Source: Arthrobacter sp. Y81
Lineage (GTDB): Bacteria; Actinomycetota; Actinomycetes; Actinomycetales; Micrococcaceae
Assembly (NCBI RefSeq): GCF_002929335.1
Contig: NZ_PJIL01000004.1
Coordinates: forward strand, 62,001 to 126,000
DNA: 64,000 bases
Direction: 5' to 3'
The position numbers and the translations under genes are program-made. Positions 49,307-59,558 of the stretch are shown here, in pieces (the stretch's first letter is position 1; each line of letters opens with the position of its first letter). Under the pieces are notes generated by a model. It worked only from the letters and a program-made list of their open reading frames with translations. It searched no databases and was not told the DNA's origin.

Positions 49307-50767
49307 CTAGCTGAAGAGTTCGCTCTTCGGTTCGTTGTTCCTGACCTTCTGCCAGCCGAGCCACAGCACCAGGGCGAAGAACGGGATGGTGGCCAGGGTC
49401 CAGAGGCCGAGGTGGAAGACCTCGCCGGTCTTGCTGGTCATGGTGTCGAAGCCGATCAGCACCGTGATGGCCAGCAGGGCGACCAGGCCGGCCCAGCTGC
49501 TCCAGGTTCCGCCGGGCGCGGGCAGGGAGGAGACCTTGCCCTTCTTCTTGCGCAGCGCGATCTGGCTGGCGAAGATGGCGCCCCAGGTGAAGATCACGCC
49601 GATCGACGCGGAGTTGAGCGCGAGGTCGAAGGCGTGCGAGCCGCCAAGCCAGATGTTGAGCAGGATGCCCACCAGGTAGACAGCACCGATGGCCAGGATG
49701 GCGGCGTACGGCACGTGGCTCTTGGACATCCGGGTCAGCCACTCCGGAGCGTGTCCGTTGTTGGCCATGGTGCGGAAGATCCGGCCGATCGAGTACAGGC
49801 CCGAGTTGCAGGAGGACAGCGCGGCGGTGATGACGATCATGTTCATGACATCGCCCATCCAGCCGAGGCCCATCTGGCCGAACACGGTGACGAACGGCGA
49901 GGTGCCGGCCACGTACTGGTCCGAGGGAAGCAGCATGGCCAGGAGGGTCACGGAACCGACATAGAACACCACGATGCGGAAGACGACGGCGCGGATTGCC
50001 TTGGGCACTTCCTTGGCCGGGTCCTGCATTTCGCCGGCCGTGATGCCGACGAGCTCAATACCGTTGTAGGCGAAGATCACGGCGTTCAGGACCAGGATCA
50101 TGACCAGCGCACCCTTGGGGAACATCCCGCCTTCGGCCGCGAAGAGGTTGCTGACCGAGGCGTGGCCGTCGCCCACCTGGGCGTTGGTGACCACCATGAA
50201 GGTGCCCACGGCCAGGAAGATCAGGATGGCGCCCACCTTGAGGCAGGAGGCCCAGAATTCGAATTCGCCGAACGCCTTGACGCTCAGGAGGTTGACGCCC
50301 ACGAGCAGCAGCAGCGCTGCGATGGCGGACAGTTCAACAGGCACGTTGGGGAAGAAGAACTGGAAGTACAGTCCGATCGCGATGAGCTCGGCGATGCCGG
50401 TCATGGCCCAGTTGATGAAGTACATCCAGCCGGACAGGTACGCGCCCTTCTTGCCGAACATTTCGCCGGCATAGCTGACGAAGGAGCCCGAGGTCTGGCG
50501 GTACATGATGAGTTCGCCCAGGGCGCGCATCAGCAGGTAGGCGATGACGCCGGCAATGGCGTAGGAGAAGATCAGCGCGGGGCCCGTGGAGGCCAGGCGT
50601 CCGCCGGCACCCATGAAGAGGCCGACGCCGATGGCGCCGCCCATGGCGATCATGGTGACCTGGCGGCCGCTCAGGGACTTCTTGTAGCCCTCGGCGCTGA
50701 GGGTGGAGTCGACGACGGCGGATTGCGCCGTCGGGCTCACGAGTTCTGTGGGGGTACTTTGTGGCAC
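49307..50767 (-). CDS. Amino-acid permease (APC family)
   Basis: 486 residues with 12 predicted helices. The APC consensus in helix 1 is VTMIAMGGAIGVGLFMGAGG, and helix 3 to loop has SFVSYAGEMFGKKGAYLSGW. Resembles the amino-acid/proton symporters of the GabP/AnsP/CycA group. Start taken at GTG 50767 with AAGGA 6 bp upstream, avoiding an 19-residue extension without similarity. Substrate not determinable. Confidence 0.88.
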   Translation of the reverse strand: MPQSTPTELVSPTAQSAVVDSTLSAEGYKKSLSGRQVTMIAMGGAIGVGLFMGAGGRLASTGPALIFSYAIAGVIAYLLMRALGELIMYRQTSGSFVSYAGEMFGKKGAYLSGWMYFINWAMTGIAELIAIGLYFQFFFPNVPVELSAIAALLLLVGVNLLSVKAFGEFEFWASCLKVGAILIFLAVGTFMVVTNAQVGDGHASVSNLFAAEGGMFPKGALVMILVLNAVIFAYNGIELVGITAGEMQDPAKEVPKAIRAVVFRIVVFYVGSVTLLAMLLPSDQYVAGTSPFVTVFGQMGLGWMGDVMNMIVITAALSSCNSGLYSIGRIFRTMANNGHAPEWLTRMSKSHVPYAAILAIGAVYLVGILLNIWLGGSHAFDLALNSASIGVIFTWGAIFASQIALRKKKGKVSSLPAPGGTWSSWAGLVALLAITVLIGFDTMTSKTGEVFHLGLWTLATIPFFALVLWLGWQKVRNNEPKSELFS

Positions 50768-50975
50768 AACTGTTCCTTGTGGGTCGGGGGATGGCCGGCA
50801 CCGGAACGCAAGGCTCTTGTCCACATAATTCGGGTTTATCCCGCGTTTTGGGGAATTATCTGGACGAAAACCCTCAGGGCGTCGAAGGTTCGCGCGGCCT
50901 ACCTAGCTTACAAGGCCAGCGGAACCGCCAGTGACGCAGACAACAGCTAGCAGGAGTTATGCCGAATTAATTTCC

Positions 50976-51293
50976 CTACCTAGCCGCCGTTCTCAGAATA
51001 ATATTCTGGTGATTATCGATTTGGACGTCATAGCTGATCAAAGGTTCGGCGCCGGTGGTGGAGCAGCCGGTGTCCAGCCTGAAGGCGTTCTGATGCAGCG
51101 GGCACAGGACCAGGTCCTGGTCGATGGTGCCGTCCGCGATCGGGCCGCCCTTGTGCGGGCAGACAGCGGACAGCGCCCGCAGGCTGCCGTCGCGGAGCCG
51201 GAACACCGCCACCTGTTCGCCGGCCACGCCGAACGCCCGGCCCTCCCCGAACGGGATCTGCTCCACGGAACCTAGGTTGTGACCGGCGTTCAT
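50976..51293 (-). CDS. nirD: Nitrite reductase small subunit (Rieske type)
   Basis: 105 residues. Rieske [2Fe-2S] motif CPHKGG and CPLHQNAF (C-x-H then C-x-x-H). Partners NirB in NADH-dependent reduction of nitrite to ammonia. Its ATG overlaps the nirB stop (ATGA). The 208-bp region downstream to the permease contains nothing recognisable. Confidence 0.92.
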   Translation of the reverse strand: MNAGHNLGSVEQIPFGEGRAFGVAGEQVAVFRLRDGSLRALSAVCPHKGGPIADGTIDQDLVLCPLHQNAFRLDTGCSTTGAEPLISYDVQIDNHQNIILRTAAR

Positions 51294-53902
51294 CGGACCG
51301 GCACCTGGGGAAGCACCGTGAGCGGCAGCGACGTGCGGAACTGCCCGGGTGTGAGCGGATCGTCGCGCTCGGTCCACGGATCCACATAGCTGTCCACGGA
51401 GGCCTGCATGGCCGCGTCCAGGCCGGCCGCGATGCCCTCGGCGTCGTCCACCACCACGGCGCGGATGTGGTCGATGCCCACCCTAGGCACAAACGCGTAG
51501 GTCCGCTCCAGCCAGTTGGCGTTCTCCCGGTAGTACTGCATGAACCGGCCGGTCAGCACCTTCACTTGCTCGGGGTCGTCGACGGTGGCCAGCAGGTCAC
51601 CCTTGCGGATGTGGGCGCCTGCCGCTCCCCCGACGTAGAGTTCCCAGCGGCCGCCTTCCACGGCCACCACGCCCACGTCCTTGACCAGCGACTCGGCGCA
51701 GTTGCGCGGGCAGCCCGAGACAGCCAGCTTCAGTTTGGCCGGCGCCTCGATGCCCTGGAACCGTGACTCGATCTCGATCCCCAGCTTGGTGGAGTCGCCG
51801 GTGCCGTAGCGGCAAAAGTCCTTGCCCACACAGGTCTTGACCGTGCGGAAGCTCTTCCCGTAGGCGTAGCCGGACGGCATGTCCAGGTCGGCCCAGACCT
51901 GCGGCAGGTCCTCCTTGGGCACGCCCAGCAGGTCGATGCGCTGGCCGCCGGTCAGCTTGATCAGGGGGATGTTGTGCTTTTCGGCGACGTCGGCGATCCG
52001 GCGCAGCTGCTGCACGGACGTCACGCCGCCCTTCATCTGCGGAACCACGGAGAAGGTGCCGTCCCGCTGGATGTTGGCGTGCACGCGGTCGTTGATGAAC
52101 CGGGCGTCCCGCTCGTCGATGTACTGGTCCGCGAGCATCATCTTCATCAGGGACGCAAGGCCCATCTTGGATTTCGCGTCCTCAACACTGCCGGGTGCGA
52201 GCGCGGCGAACACCGAGGACACCGAACGCAGGCCCTGTTTGCGGATGGCTGCCATCAGTGACGCCTTGTCGAGCGGAATTCCCGGCACGTAGTAGCTGGC
52301 GGCGGGGTCCTCCTCCACGGCGCCGCCGGCGGCCCATTCCACCACCTGTTTCACCAGCAGCTTGCAGGAACCGCAGCCCTTGCCGGCCCGGGTGGCGTCC
52401 ATGGCTCCGGCCACGGTGTTGCACCCGCCTTTGACCGTATCCACGAGGGATCTTTTGCTGACGCCGTTGCAGTTGCAGACCTGCGCGTCGTCGTCGAGCT
52501 CGGCCACGCCCTGTTCCTCGGCCGGGGCACCAAGGTCGAACAACAGCGAGATCCGCTCCTCGGGCAGGGGAAGCCCCTTGTCGAAGGCCTGGGTCAGGTA
52601 GGCCACTTTCCGGCTGTCGCCGAGCAGGGTGGCGCCCACCATCTTGTTGTCCCGGATGACGATGGACTTGAATACGCCGCGGCTGGGCTCGGAGAACACG
52701 ATGTGTTCGTCCGTCTCCCGTTCCGGGCCCTGCAGGCCCATGGACGCCACCTCGACGCCGGCAACCTTGAGTTTGGTGGCGATCCGGGAGCCGAGGTAGG
52801 CCGCAGTGGAGTCCGCGCCGGTGACGTGGTTGGCAAGCACCACTGCCTGCTCCCACAGCGGCGCCACCAGTCCGTAGACCTCGCCGCGGTGCTGGACGCA
52901 TTCGCCCACGGCATAGATGTCGTCCTCGTCCACCACCCGCAGCTGGTCATCCACCACGATGGCGCGTTCCACGTGCAGTCCGCTGAGCACGGCGACGTCC
53001 ACGTTGGGGCGGATCCCGGCGGCCACCACCACCATGTCGCAGCCGATGTCCGGCCGGTCCCGGAGCCGGACGCCGGTGACCTTGTCCGTGCCCAGGACGG
53101 CGGTGGTGCGGCTCCCCGTGTGCACCCGGATGCCCAGGGCCTCCACGCTCCGGCGGAGGATGGCTCCGCCGTCGGGTCCCATCTGGGCGTTCATGAGGTG
53201 CCCGCCGGAGTGCACCACGTCGACGTCGATACCGTGGCTCTGGAGCCCGCGCGCCGCTTCCAGTCCCAGCAGGCCGCCCCCGATGACTACGGCCCGGTGA
53301 TGGTGGTCGTGCTGCGCGTGCTGGACCATGCTCCGGGTGTCGTCGATGGTGCGGAACGTGAAGACCCCGGGCTTGATCGAACCGCTGGGCGTGTACAGTC
53401 CGTCCATCGGCGGCATGAAGGACTGGCTGCCCGTGGCGATGATCAGTACGTCGTAGGGAACAACGTGGCCGTTGTTGGCGAAGACGTATTTGGTGAACCG
53501 GTCGATCCGTTCCACCCGGACGCCCGCGTGCAGGGTGATGTTGTTGTCCTGGTACCAGTGCAGGGAGTTCAGGAAGATGTCCGCGTCGCTTTCCTCGCCG
53601 GAGAGGACGTGGCTGAGCATGATCCGGTTGTAGTTGCCGTAGGGCTCGTCGCCGAACATGGTGATGGTGAACTGCTCGGCGCCGCCGCGGGCCAGGATCT
53701 CCTCGACGGCACGGGCGCCGGCCATGCCGTTGCCGATCACCACCAGCCGACGCCGGGCGGCCGGCTTGGCCTGGCTGAGCTGGTGCTTGGGCCGGAGCTT
53801 GCCCGTCCCAAGCGGGTTGGGCGGACCGGGCGGGCCGGGCTGTGGCCTGCGCTGGGTCTTGAGCTGCGTCTTGAGCTGCGTATTGTCTGCGACGGACGTC
53901 AT
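51290..53902 (-). CDS. nirB: Nitrite reductase [NAD(P)H] large subunit
   Basis: 870 residues: FAD/NAD domains (about 48-340, VVIGNGMAGARAVEEIL), a BFD-like [2Fe-2S] segment (CNCNGVSKRSLVDTV with CGSC), then ferredoxin-like and sirohaem/[4Fe-4S] domains with TCVGKDFCRYGTGD and SGCPRNCAES. Reduces nitrite to ammonium in assimilation or detoxification. The N-terminal 40 residues are low-complexity. The start overlaps the stop of the preceding small gene, giving a three-gene unit with nirD. Confidence 0.95.
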   Translation of the reverse strand: MTSVADNTQLKTQLKTQRRPQPGPPGPPNPLGTGKLRPKHQLSQAKPAARRRLVVIGNGMAGARAVEEILARGGAEQFTITMFGDEPYGNYNRIMLSHVLSGEESDADIFLNSLHWYQDNNITLHAGVRVERIDRFTKYVFANNGHVVPYDVLIIATGSQSFMPPMDGLYTPSGSIKPGVFTFRTIDDTRSMVQHAQHDHHHRAVVIGGGLLGLEAARGLQSHGIDVDVVHSGGHLMNAQMGPDGGAILRRSVEALGIRVHTGSRTTAVLGTDKVTGVRLRDRPDIGCDMVVVAAGIRPNVDVAVLSGLHVERAIVVDDQLRVVDEDDIYAVGECVQHRGEVYGLVAPLWEQAVVLANHVTGADSTAAYLGSRIATKLKVAGVEVASMGLQGPERETDEHIVFSEPSRGVFKSIVIRDNKMVGATLLGDSRKVAYLTQAFDKGLPLPEERISLLFDLGAPAEEQGVAELDDDAQVCNCNGVSKRSLVDTVKGGCNTVAGAMDATRAGKGCGSCKLLVKQVVEWAAGGAVEEDPAASYYVPGIPLDKASLMAAIRKQGLRSVSSVFAALAPGSVEDAKSKMGLASLMKMMLADQYIDERDARFINDRVHANIQRDGTFSVVPQMKGGVTSVQQLRRIADVAEKHNIPLIKLTGGQRIDLLGVPKEDLPQVWADLDMPSGYAYGKSFRTVKTCVGKDFCRYGTGDSTKLGIEIESRFQGIEAPAKLKLAVSGCPRNCAESLVKDVGVVAVEGGRWELYVGGAAGAHIRKGDLLATVDDPEQVKVLTGRFMQYYRENANWLERTYAFVPRVGIDHIRAVVVDDAEGIAAGLDAAMQASVDSYVDPWTERDDPLTPGQFRTSLPLTVLPQVPVR

Positions 53903-54249
53903 CAGTGTTCCACCATGCCCAGGTCGATGACCACGTACCCCGCAACGCCGTCGGCCGCCAGGAGGAACACCTCGATGACGGACCCGCCCTCGATGTCCTC
54001 CACCACCCGGAGCGGCACATGGACGTCGCTCTTGGCGCCGATGGGGAAATACCGCATGGGCACGCCGTCGCGCATCAGGACCACGGTGACCAGTTCGGAA
54101 CTGGAGTTGCCGCCCCGGAAGTAGAGGGTCTGGTTGATGATTCCGTCCGGTACGAAGTGCGCGAGCTCCCGGTGGATGGGGACGGGCTTCTCGAGTCCCG
54201 CTCCCTCGAAGGGGAAGACGCCCTGCAGGAAAAGGTTCTTGGTGATCAC
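53902..54249 (-). CDS. Conserved-looking small protein at head of nir operon
   Basis: 115 residues, mainly beta-strand, without signal peptide or membrane segment. No family recognised; GVFPFEGAGLEKPVPIHREL and TLYFRGGNSS stand out. Begins GTG with AAAGGA upstream and overlaps the nirB start by 4 bp (ATGA), so it is tightly co-expressed with nitrite reductase and may assist its assembly or regulation. Confidence 0.7.
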   Translation of the reverse strand: MITKNLFLQGVFPFEGAGLEKPVPIHRELAHFVPDGIINQTLYFRGGNSSSELVTVVLMRDGVPMRYFPIGAKSDVHVPLRVVEDIEGGSVIEVFLLAADGVAGYVVIDLGMVEH

Positions 54250-54454
54250 GGGAGATCCTTTCGGCCGGCTGAGTACGTCCCGGCGGCGGACCGCAGGGAC
54301 GCTACTTGAGCGTGGGAATCACTGACTCCCCTCCATCCTGCTCCGCGGTTGTTTCGGCCCTGCAGGCAGGGCGTAACGATCCCTTAACGCAAATCTCACC
54401 GTTTTTCGAAGCTGCGTCCCGCGCCGCTTCCCGTGCGGCTCAGAGTTCCCGAAA

Positions 54455-56137
54455 CTAGGCCAGCGCGCCTTCCGCCATCGCGTAGCGGAGCCAGCCTGCG
54501 CCGCCGGTGCTCCCGGCAGCGCTCCCGGCGGCGGACCGCGCGGCGCATTTATTGAACCACTCACCCAATGCGCGGTCGTGGCTGACCATGATCAGCGTTC
54601 CGCCGAATTCCGAAAGGGCCGCTTCCAACTGCTCCACCAGCACGGGTGCCAGGTGGTTGGTGGGTTCGTCCACGAGCATCGTCTGGAATCCACCGAGCAG
54701 GAGCCGGGCAAGGGCCAGCCTGCGCTGCTGTCCGGCGGAAAGGCTTCCGACCGGAACATGGAATTCGGTGGTCCGGAAGAGGCCCAGCCGCAGCAGCGCC
54801 TCCGCATGCTCGTCGATGTTGCCGCCCAGGCCGGCGACGAAGGCCGGGAGAAGGCGCATCCCCGGACGGACCGGCGGTTCCAGCTCCTGCTGCAAATAGC
54901 CGATCCGGCCATGCCGCACCACAGTGCCCTCCTCCGGTTCGAGGGTGCCGGCCAGCACGGACAGCAGCGTTGACTTCCCTGCCCCGTTGGGACCGGTGAT
55001 CAGGATCTTCTGGCCGGCCTCCACCCGGAAATCGGTCGGTGCCAGGCGACCGGGCACCTGCACACCGCGCGCTTCCAGGGCCGGTCCCGCAGCGTCGGCG
55101 CCGGCAGCACCCTCGCCAGTCTCCCCCTGAAGGTCCACCGCCAGTTTCAGGGGAACCGGCGGCCGGTCAACGGGATTGGCCTCGAGCCGGCGCAGCCGCT
55201 CCTGGGCGTTGCGGACCTTGCTGGTGACGGCCTGCTGCCAGGTGCCTGCCTTGAAGTCGAAGCCCATTTTGTCGCCGTCGCGGCGGCGGGCGTAGCCCAT
55301 TTTCCCGGCCACGGTGTCCGCCTGAAGGCGCTCGGCAGCCATCGCGTCCAGCCAGCCGCGGTACTGCTGCACCCAGCGTTCACGCTCGGCGGCCTTCTCC
55401 CGCAGATACCCGTCGTAGCCGTTCCCGTAGCGGTTGACCGCGCACCGCTCGGCGTCCACTTCGATGACGGAAGCGGCCACCTTGCGCAGCAGCGCGCGGT
55501 CGTGGGAAACCACGACGACGGTCCCCCGGTGGGCGGCAAGCCGCGCCTCGAGCCAGGCCGTGCCGCTGGCGTCCAAATGGTTGGTGGGCTCGTCCAGCAG
55601 GAGGACGTCCGCAGGATCAGCCAGCACGCAGGCCAAGGCGACGCGGTGCTGCTCCCCGCCCGAGAGCGAACCCAGCGCCCGCTGCCGGTCCAGCCCGCCG
55701 AGGCCCAGGCGGTCCAGGGCCGCCTCCACCCGGGACTCGGCGGCATAGCCTTCCCGGAGCTGGTACTGGGTCTGCAAGTCGCCGTAGCGTTCCAGCTGTT
55801 CCTCGTCAGCATCGGCCAGGCCGGATTCCAGGCGGTCCAGTTCGGCCTCGATGGCGCGGAGCGACTCGAGTGCGTGGTCGATGGCGTTGCCCACGGTGAA
55901 CGACGCCGGCAGGCCGGTGGTCTGGGCCAGGTAGCCGACGCGGCCGTGGTTCGCGGCCGTGCCCTCGTCCGGAGATTCAAGCCCGGCAAGGATCCGCAGC
56001 AGCGTTGATTTGCCGGCGCCGTTTTCGCCGACGACGGCCACGTGTTCACCGGCACCGATGGTGAGGTCGACGGCAGTGAAGAGCCGGCGGTCCCCATAGC
56101 CATGAGTGACGCCGGTCAGGGAAAGATGTTCAGTCAA
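54455..56137 (-). CDS. ABC-F family ATPase
   Basis: 560 residues, two ABC domains without membrane segments. Walker A GENGAGKST (near 37-45) and GPNGAGKST (near 375-383), signatures LSGGEQHRVALA and LSAGQQRRLALA, with Walker B LLLDEPTNHLD in the first and MLVDEPTNHLA in the second. ABC-F proteins act on the ribosome; some protect it from macrolide, lincosamide or pleuromutilin antibiotics, others are translation factors. The inter-domain linker (about 245-330) suggests the resistance-type group, but this is inference. The C-terminus has a Gly/Ala/Ser-rich tail. Confidence 0.87.
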   Translation of the reverse strand: MTEHLSLTGVTHGYGDRRLFTAVDLTIGAGEHVAVVGENGAGKSTLLRILAGLESPDEGTAANHGRVGYLAQTTGLPASFTVGNAIDHALESLRAIEAELDRLESGLADADEEQLERYGDLQTQYQLREGYAAESRVEAALDRLGLGGLDRQRALGSLSGGEQHRVALACVLADPADVLLLDEPTNHLDASGTAWLEARLAAHRGTVVVVSHDRALLRKVAASVIEVDAERCAVNRYGNGYDGYLREKAAERERWVQQYRGWLDAMAAERLQADTVAGKMGYARRRDGDKMGFDFKAGTWQQAVTSKVRNAQERLRRLEANPVDRPPVPLKLAVDLQGETGEGAAGADAAGPALEARGVQVPGRLAPTDFRVEAGQKILITGPNGAGKSTLLSVLAGTLEPEEGTVVRHGRIGYLQQELEPPVRPGMRLLPAFVAGLGGNIDEHAEALLRLGLFRTTEFHVPVGSLSAGQQRRLALARLLLGGFQTMLVDEPTNHLAPVLVEQLEAALSEFGGTLIMVSHDRALGEWFNKCAARSAAGSAAGSTGGAGWLRYAMAEGALA

Positions 56138-56310
56138 GAGGAGTCCTCGCAGGTCCGCAGTGAATGGCGATAACGCCGATATGTGTACTGGGAATGCAGC
56201 CGGAAAGAAGGGCTGCGCTTAGGACTTCATCGCTCCAGACTGCCCGGCGGAGGCGGGTGAGTCAAGCCGCGACACCACGGTGACACCACCAACCACCAAA
56301 ATGTATTGAC

Positions 56311-56342
56311 ATGACACCACAATGGCGTCATAGTGGTGTCAT
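56311..56342. promoter_or_regulatory. Promoter and operator of the RHH gene
   Basis: Perfect 10-bp arms ATGACACCAC (56311-56320) and GTGGTGTCAT (56333-56342) 12 bp apart. The right arm overlaps the start codon. TTGACA (56306-56311) and CATAGT (56329-56334), 17 bp apart, form a promoter whose start would fall at or near the ATG. Further GACACCAC units lie at about 56271 and 56282. Confidence 0.75.
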
Positions 56343-56856
56343 GCAACTCAACCAATACGTAACCTCCGTCCAGCACCAGCTGGACGTGGCCGCCGAAGCC
56401 GGCGGCCCCGACGCCCGGGAACTCAGCGAACGCCTCACGGCTGCGCTCGAGTCCACCGTCCGGCTCGTCCTCCTCGAAGCCCTGTCCGACGCCGCCAGTG
56501 AGATCACCCTGGAGCTGGCACCGGCTTCGGTGGAGGTCAGGCTGCGGGGCCGCGATCCCGAGTTCGTGGTCACCAACCCGCCCGCCGCCAGCGAGTACGA
56601 GGCCGTGGTGGAGCGGTCCAGCCAGCCTGCCCGGCAGGTCACGGAAGAGCTCGACGGCGCCAGCACCTCCCGCACCACGCTCCGGCTGCCGGATCACCTC
56701 AAGCAGCAGGTTGAAGAGGCCGCCGGCCTTGAAGGCCTGTCCGTGAATTCCTGGCTGATCCGGGCCGTGGCCGATGCCCTCAACGGCAGCCAAACATCAC
56801 ACCGAACCGCGCGTCGGGATCCCGGCGAGCAGACCTTCACAGGATGGGCACACTGA
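56341..56856 (+). CDS. Ribbon-helix-helix (HicB-like) regulator
   Basis: 171 residues. The C-terminal RHH domain (about 108-145) has TTLRLPDHLKQQVEEAAGLE followed by SVNSWLIRAVADAL. The N-terminal part is helical and may bind a ligand or dimerise. No toxin gene is beside it, so it is probably a transcriptional repressor of its own operon (DUF4097 protein and ABC transporter) through the strong operator overlapping its start. Confidence 0.82.
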   Translation: MQLNQYVTSVQHQLDVAAEAGGPDARELSERLTAALESTVRLVLLEALSDAASEITLELAPASVEVRLRGRDPEFVVTNPPAASEYEAVVERSSQPARQVTEELDGASTSRTTLRLPDHLKQQVEEAAGLEGLSVNSWLIRAVADALNGSQTSHRTARRDPGEQTFTGWAH

Positions 56857-57719
56857 TGGAAACCTTCGAGACACCCCAGCCAATCGCCGTCGTCGTGGAC
56901 GTTTCGGTCCGCGCGGATATCTGGATCGTCGCCGGCAACCGCACCGACACCGTGGTCAACGTCCAGCCCCGCACCGCAACCCGCGCCTTGGACGTCAAGG
57001 TGGCCGAGCAGACCACCGTGGACTATTCGGACGGACGCCTGCAGGTCAGGCTGCGTCCCCAGCGCCGCCACACCTGGTTCAGCGACGGGGGCGCCGTGGA
57101 CATCACCGTTGAAGTGCCCATCGGCTGCAGCCTGGAGCTGAAGTCCGGCATGGGCGACCTCCGTTGCGAGGGCGAGTTCAGTTCGGCCGAGCTGAAGACG
57201 GAAATGGGCCACGTCCGCCTCGACCACTGCACGGACCTCAAGGTCCACACGGGCATGGGCGATGTGACGGTGGAACGCGTCGCGGGCCGGGCAGAAATCA
57301 AAACAGGCTCCGGCAAGATCCGCATCCGGGAGATCGACGGAATTGCCAGCGTCAAGAACGGAAACGGCGGCACGCACATCGTGGATGCCGCCGGCGAACT
57401 CCGCGTCAGTGCCGCCAACGGAGACGTCGCACTGGAACGGGCCGGCGCATCAACAACCATCAAGGCCTCCAACGGCGACATCACTGTCGGCGAGGTCTCG
57501 CGCGGAACCCTCACCCTCCAGACCGCCGCCGGCTCCCTGGCCATCGGCGTCCGCGAAGGCAGCGCCGCGTGGCTGGACCTCAGCACCAAGTACGGGCGCG
57601 TCCGAAACGGACTCGACGCCACCACCGGACCCGGCGAGTCGGACGCCAAAGTGGAGGTCCGTGCCCGCAGCGCCTACGGCGACATCACCGTGCGGCGCTC
57701 CCCCGTTCCAACCAGGTAA
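56856..57719 (+). CDS. DUF4097 beta-solenoid protein
   Basis: 287 residues. Regular short beta-strand repeats from about 60 to 280 (GMGDLRCEGEFSSAELKTEM, GDVTVERVAGRAEIKTGSGK, NGDVALE, NGDITVGE) form the DUF4097 right-handed solenoid. No signal peptide, so cytosolic or peripherally bound. Start at the ATG overlapping the RHH stop (TGATG); an ATG four codons earlier is possible. Such proteins are often found next to RHH or PspC genes and ABC transporters; function unknown. Confidence 0.82.
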   Translation: METFETPQPIAVVVDVSVRADIWIVAGNRTDTVVNVQPRTATRALDVKVAEQTTVDYSDGRLQVRLRPQRRHTWFSDGGAVDITVEVPIGCSLELKSGMGDLRCEGEFSSAELKTEMGHVRLDHCTDLKVHTGMGDVTVERVAGRAEIKTGSGKIRIREIDGIASVKNGNGGTHIVDAAGELRVSAANGDVALERAGASTTIKASNGDITVGEVSRGTLTLQTAAGSLAIGVREGSAAWLDLSTKYGRVRNGLDATTGPGESDAKVEVRARSAYGDITVRRSPVPTR

Positions 57720-57753
57720 CCCAAACGGGCAAGAACCCAGCAAAGGAAGAGTC

Positions 57754-58694
<941 letters not shown>

Positions 58695-58698
<4 letters not shown>

Positions 58699-59483
58699 GC
58701 ACCCTCAGTTATGCAGCGTCCGACGCGACCACCATGCTGCGCCGGAACCTCAAGCACGTGGTCCGCTACCCCTCGATCCCGCTGTTCGTCGCGGGGACCC
58801 CGATCATTTTCCTGCTGCTCTTTGTGTATGTGCTCGGCGGGACGCTGGGTTCGGGACTGGGCGGCGGCAGGGATGACTACCTCGCGTACATCGTGCCTGG
58901 CGTCCTGATGCTCACCCTTACCGGGAGTGCGACGGGAACCGCAATCTCGGTGTCCACGGACATGACGGAAGGCATCGTTGCACGCTTCCGCACCATGGCG
59001 ATCTCCAGGGGCGCCGTGCTCACAGGCCACGTCCTGGGCAGCCTCATCCAGACCATGGCCGCCATGCTGCTGGTGGCCGCCGTTGCCCTGCTGATCGGAT
59101 TCCGGCCCACCGGGTCGCCGGCAGGCTGGCTCGGAGCCCTGGGCGTGCTGACGCTGATCGGCTTCTCCGTGACGTGGCTGTCCGTGGCCATGGGCATCAA
59201 CGCCAAGAGCGTGGAAACAGCCAGCAACCAGCCCATGATCCTGTTGCTGATGCCATTCCTTGGCAGCGGGTTCGTGCCCACGGATTCCATGCCCGAGGTC
59301 CTGCGCTGGTTCGCCGACGTGCAGCCGTTCACGCCGTTCATCGAAGCTGTCCGCGGGCTCCTGATGGGCACCCCCGTGGAGGCCGGCACCATGCTTGCGA
59401 CGCTTGTCTGGTGCGCAGTCTTCAGCGTGGGCGGGTACGTGTGGGCGCTGTGGCTCTACAACCGCAAGTCCGTCCGGGCGTAG
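58695..59483 (+). CDS. ABC-2 type permease (DrrB-like)
   Basis: 262 residues with six predicted helices and the ABC-2 loop region MTEGIVARFRTMAISRGAVL followed by PFLGSGFVPTDSMPEVLRWF. Forms a half-transporter exporter with the ATPase just upstream (ATGA overlap). Substrate unknown. Confidence 0.9.
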
Positions 59484-59492
59484 CCAGCAAAA

Positions 59493-59525
59493 TGCGGGCC
59501 CGGGGCGTAACGCCCCGGGCCCGCA
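59493..59525. terminator. Bidirectional terminator between convergent ABC operons
   Basis: 15-bp perfect arms TGCGGGCCCGGGGCG and complement with loop TAA, between the DrrB-like and metal-permease stops. Confidence 0.8.
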
Positions 59526-59558
59526 CCGCCGTCGTTCGGTCCGTCGCCGGACACAAAC

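Noticed and set aside
52703..54124. 473-codon plus-strand frame opposite nirB
   Set aside because: Shadow frame; nirB on the other strand is complete with all cofactor motifs.
56341..56856. Antitoxin of a toxin-antitoxin pair
   Set aside because: The RHH domain would fit, but the adjacent gene is a DUF4097 solenoid followed by an ABC exporter, and no toxin-like frame is present.
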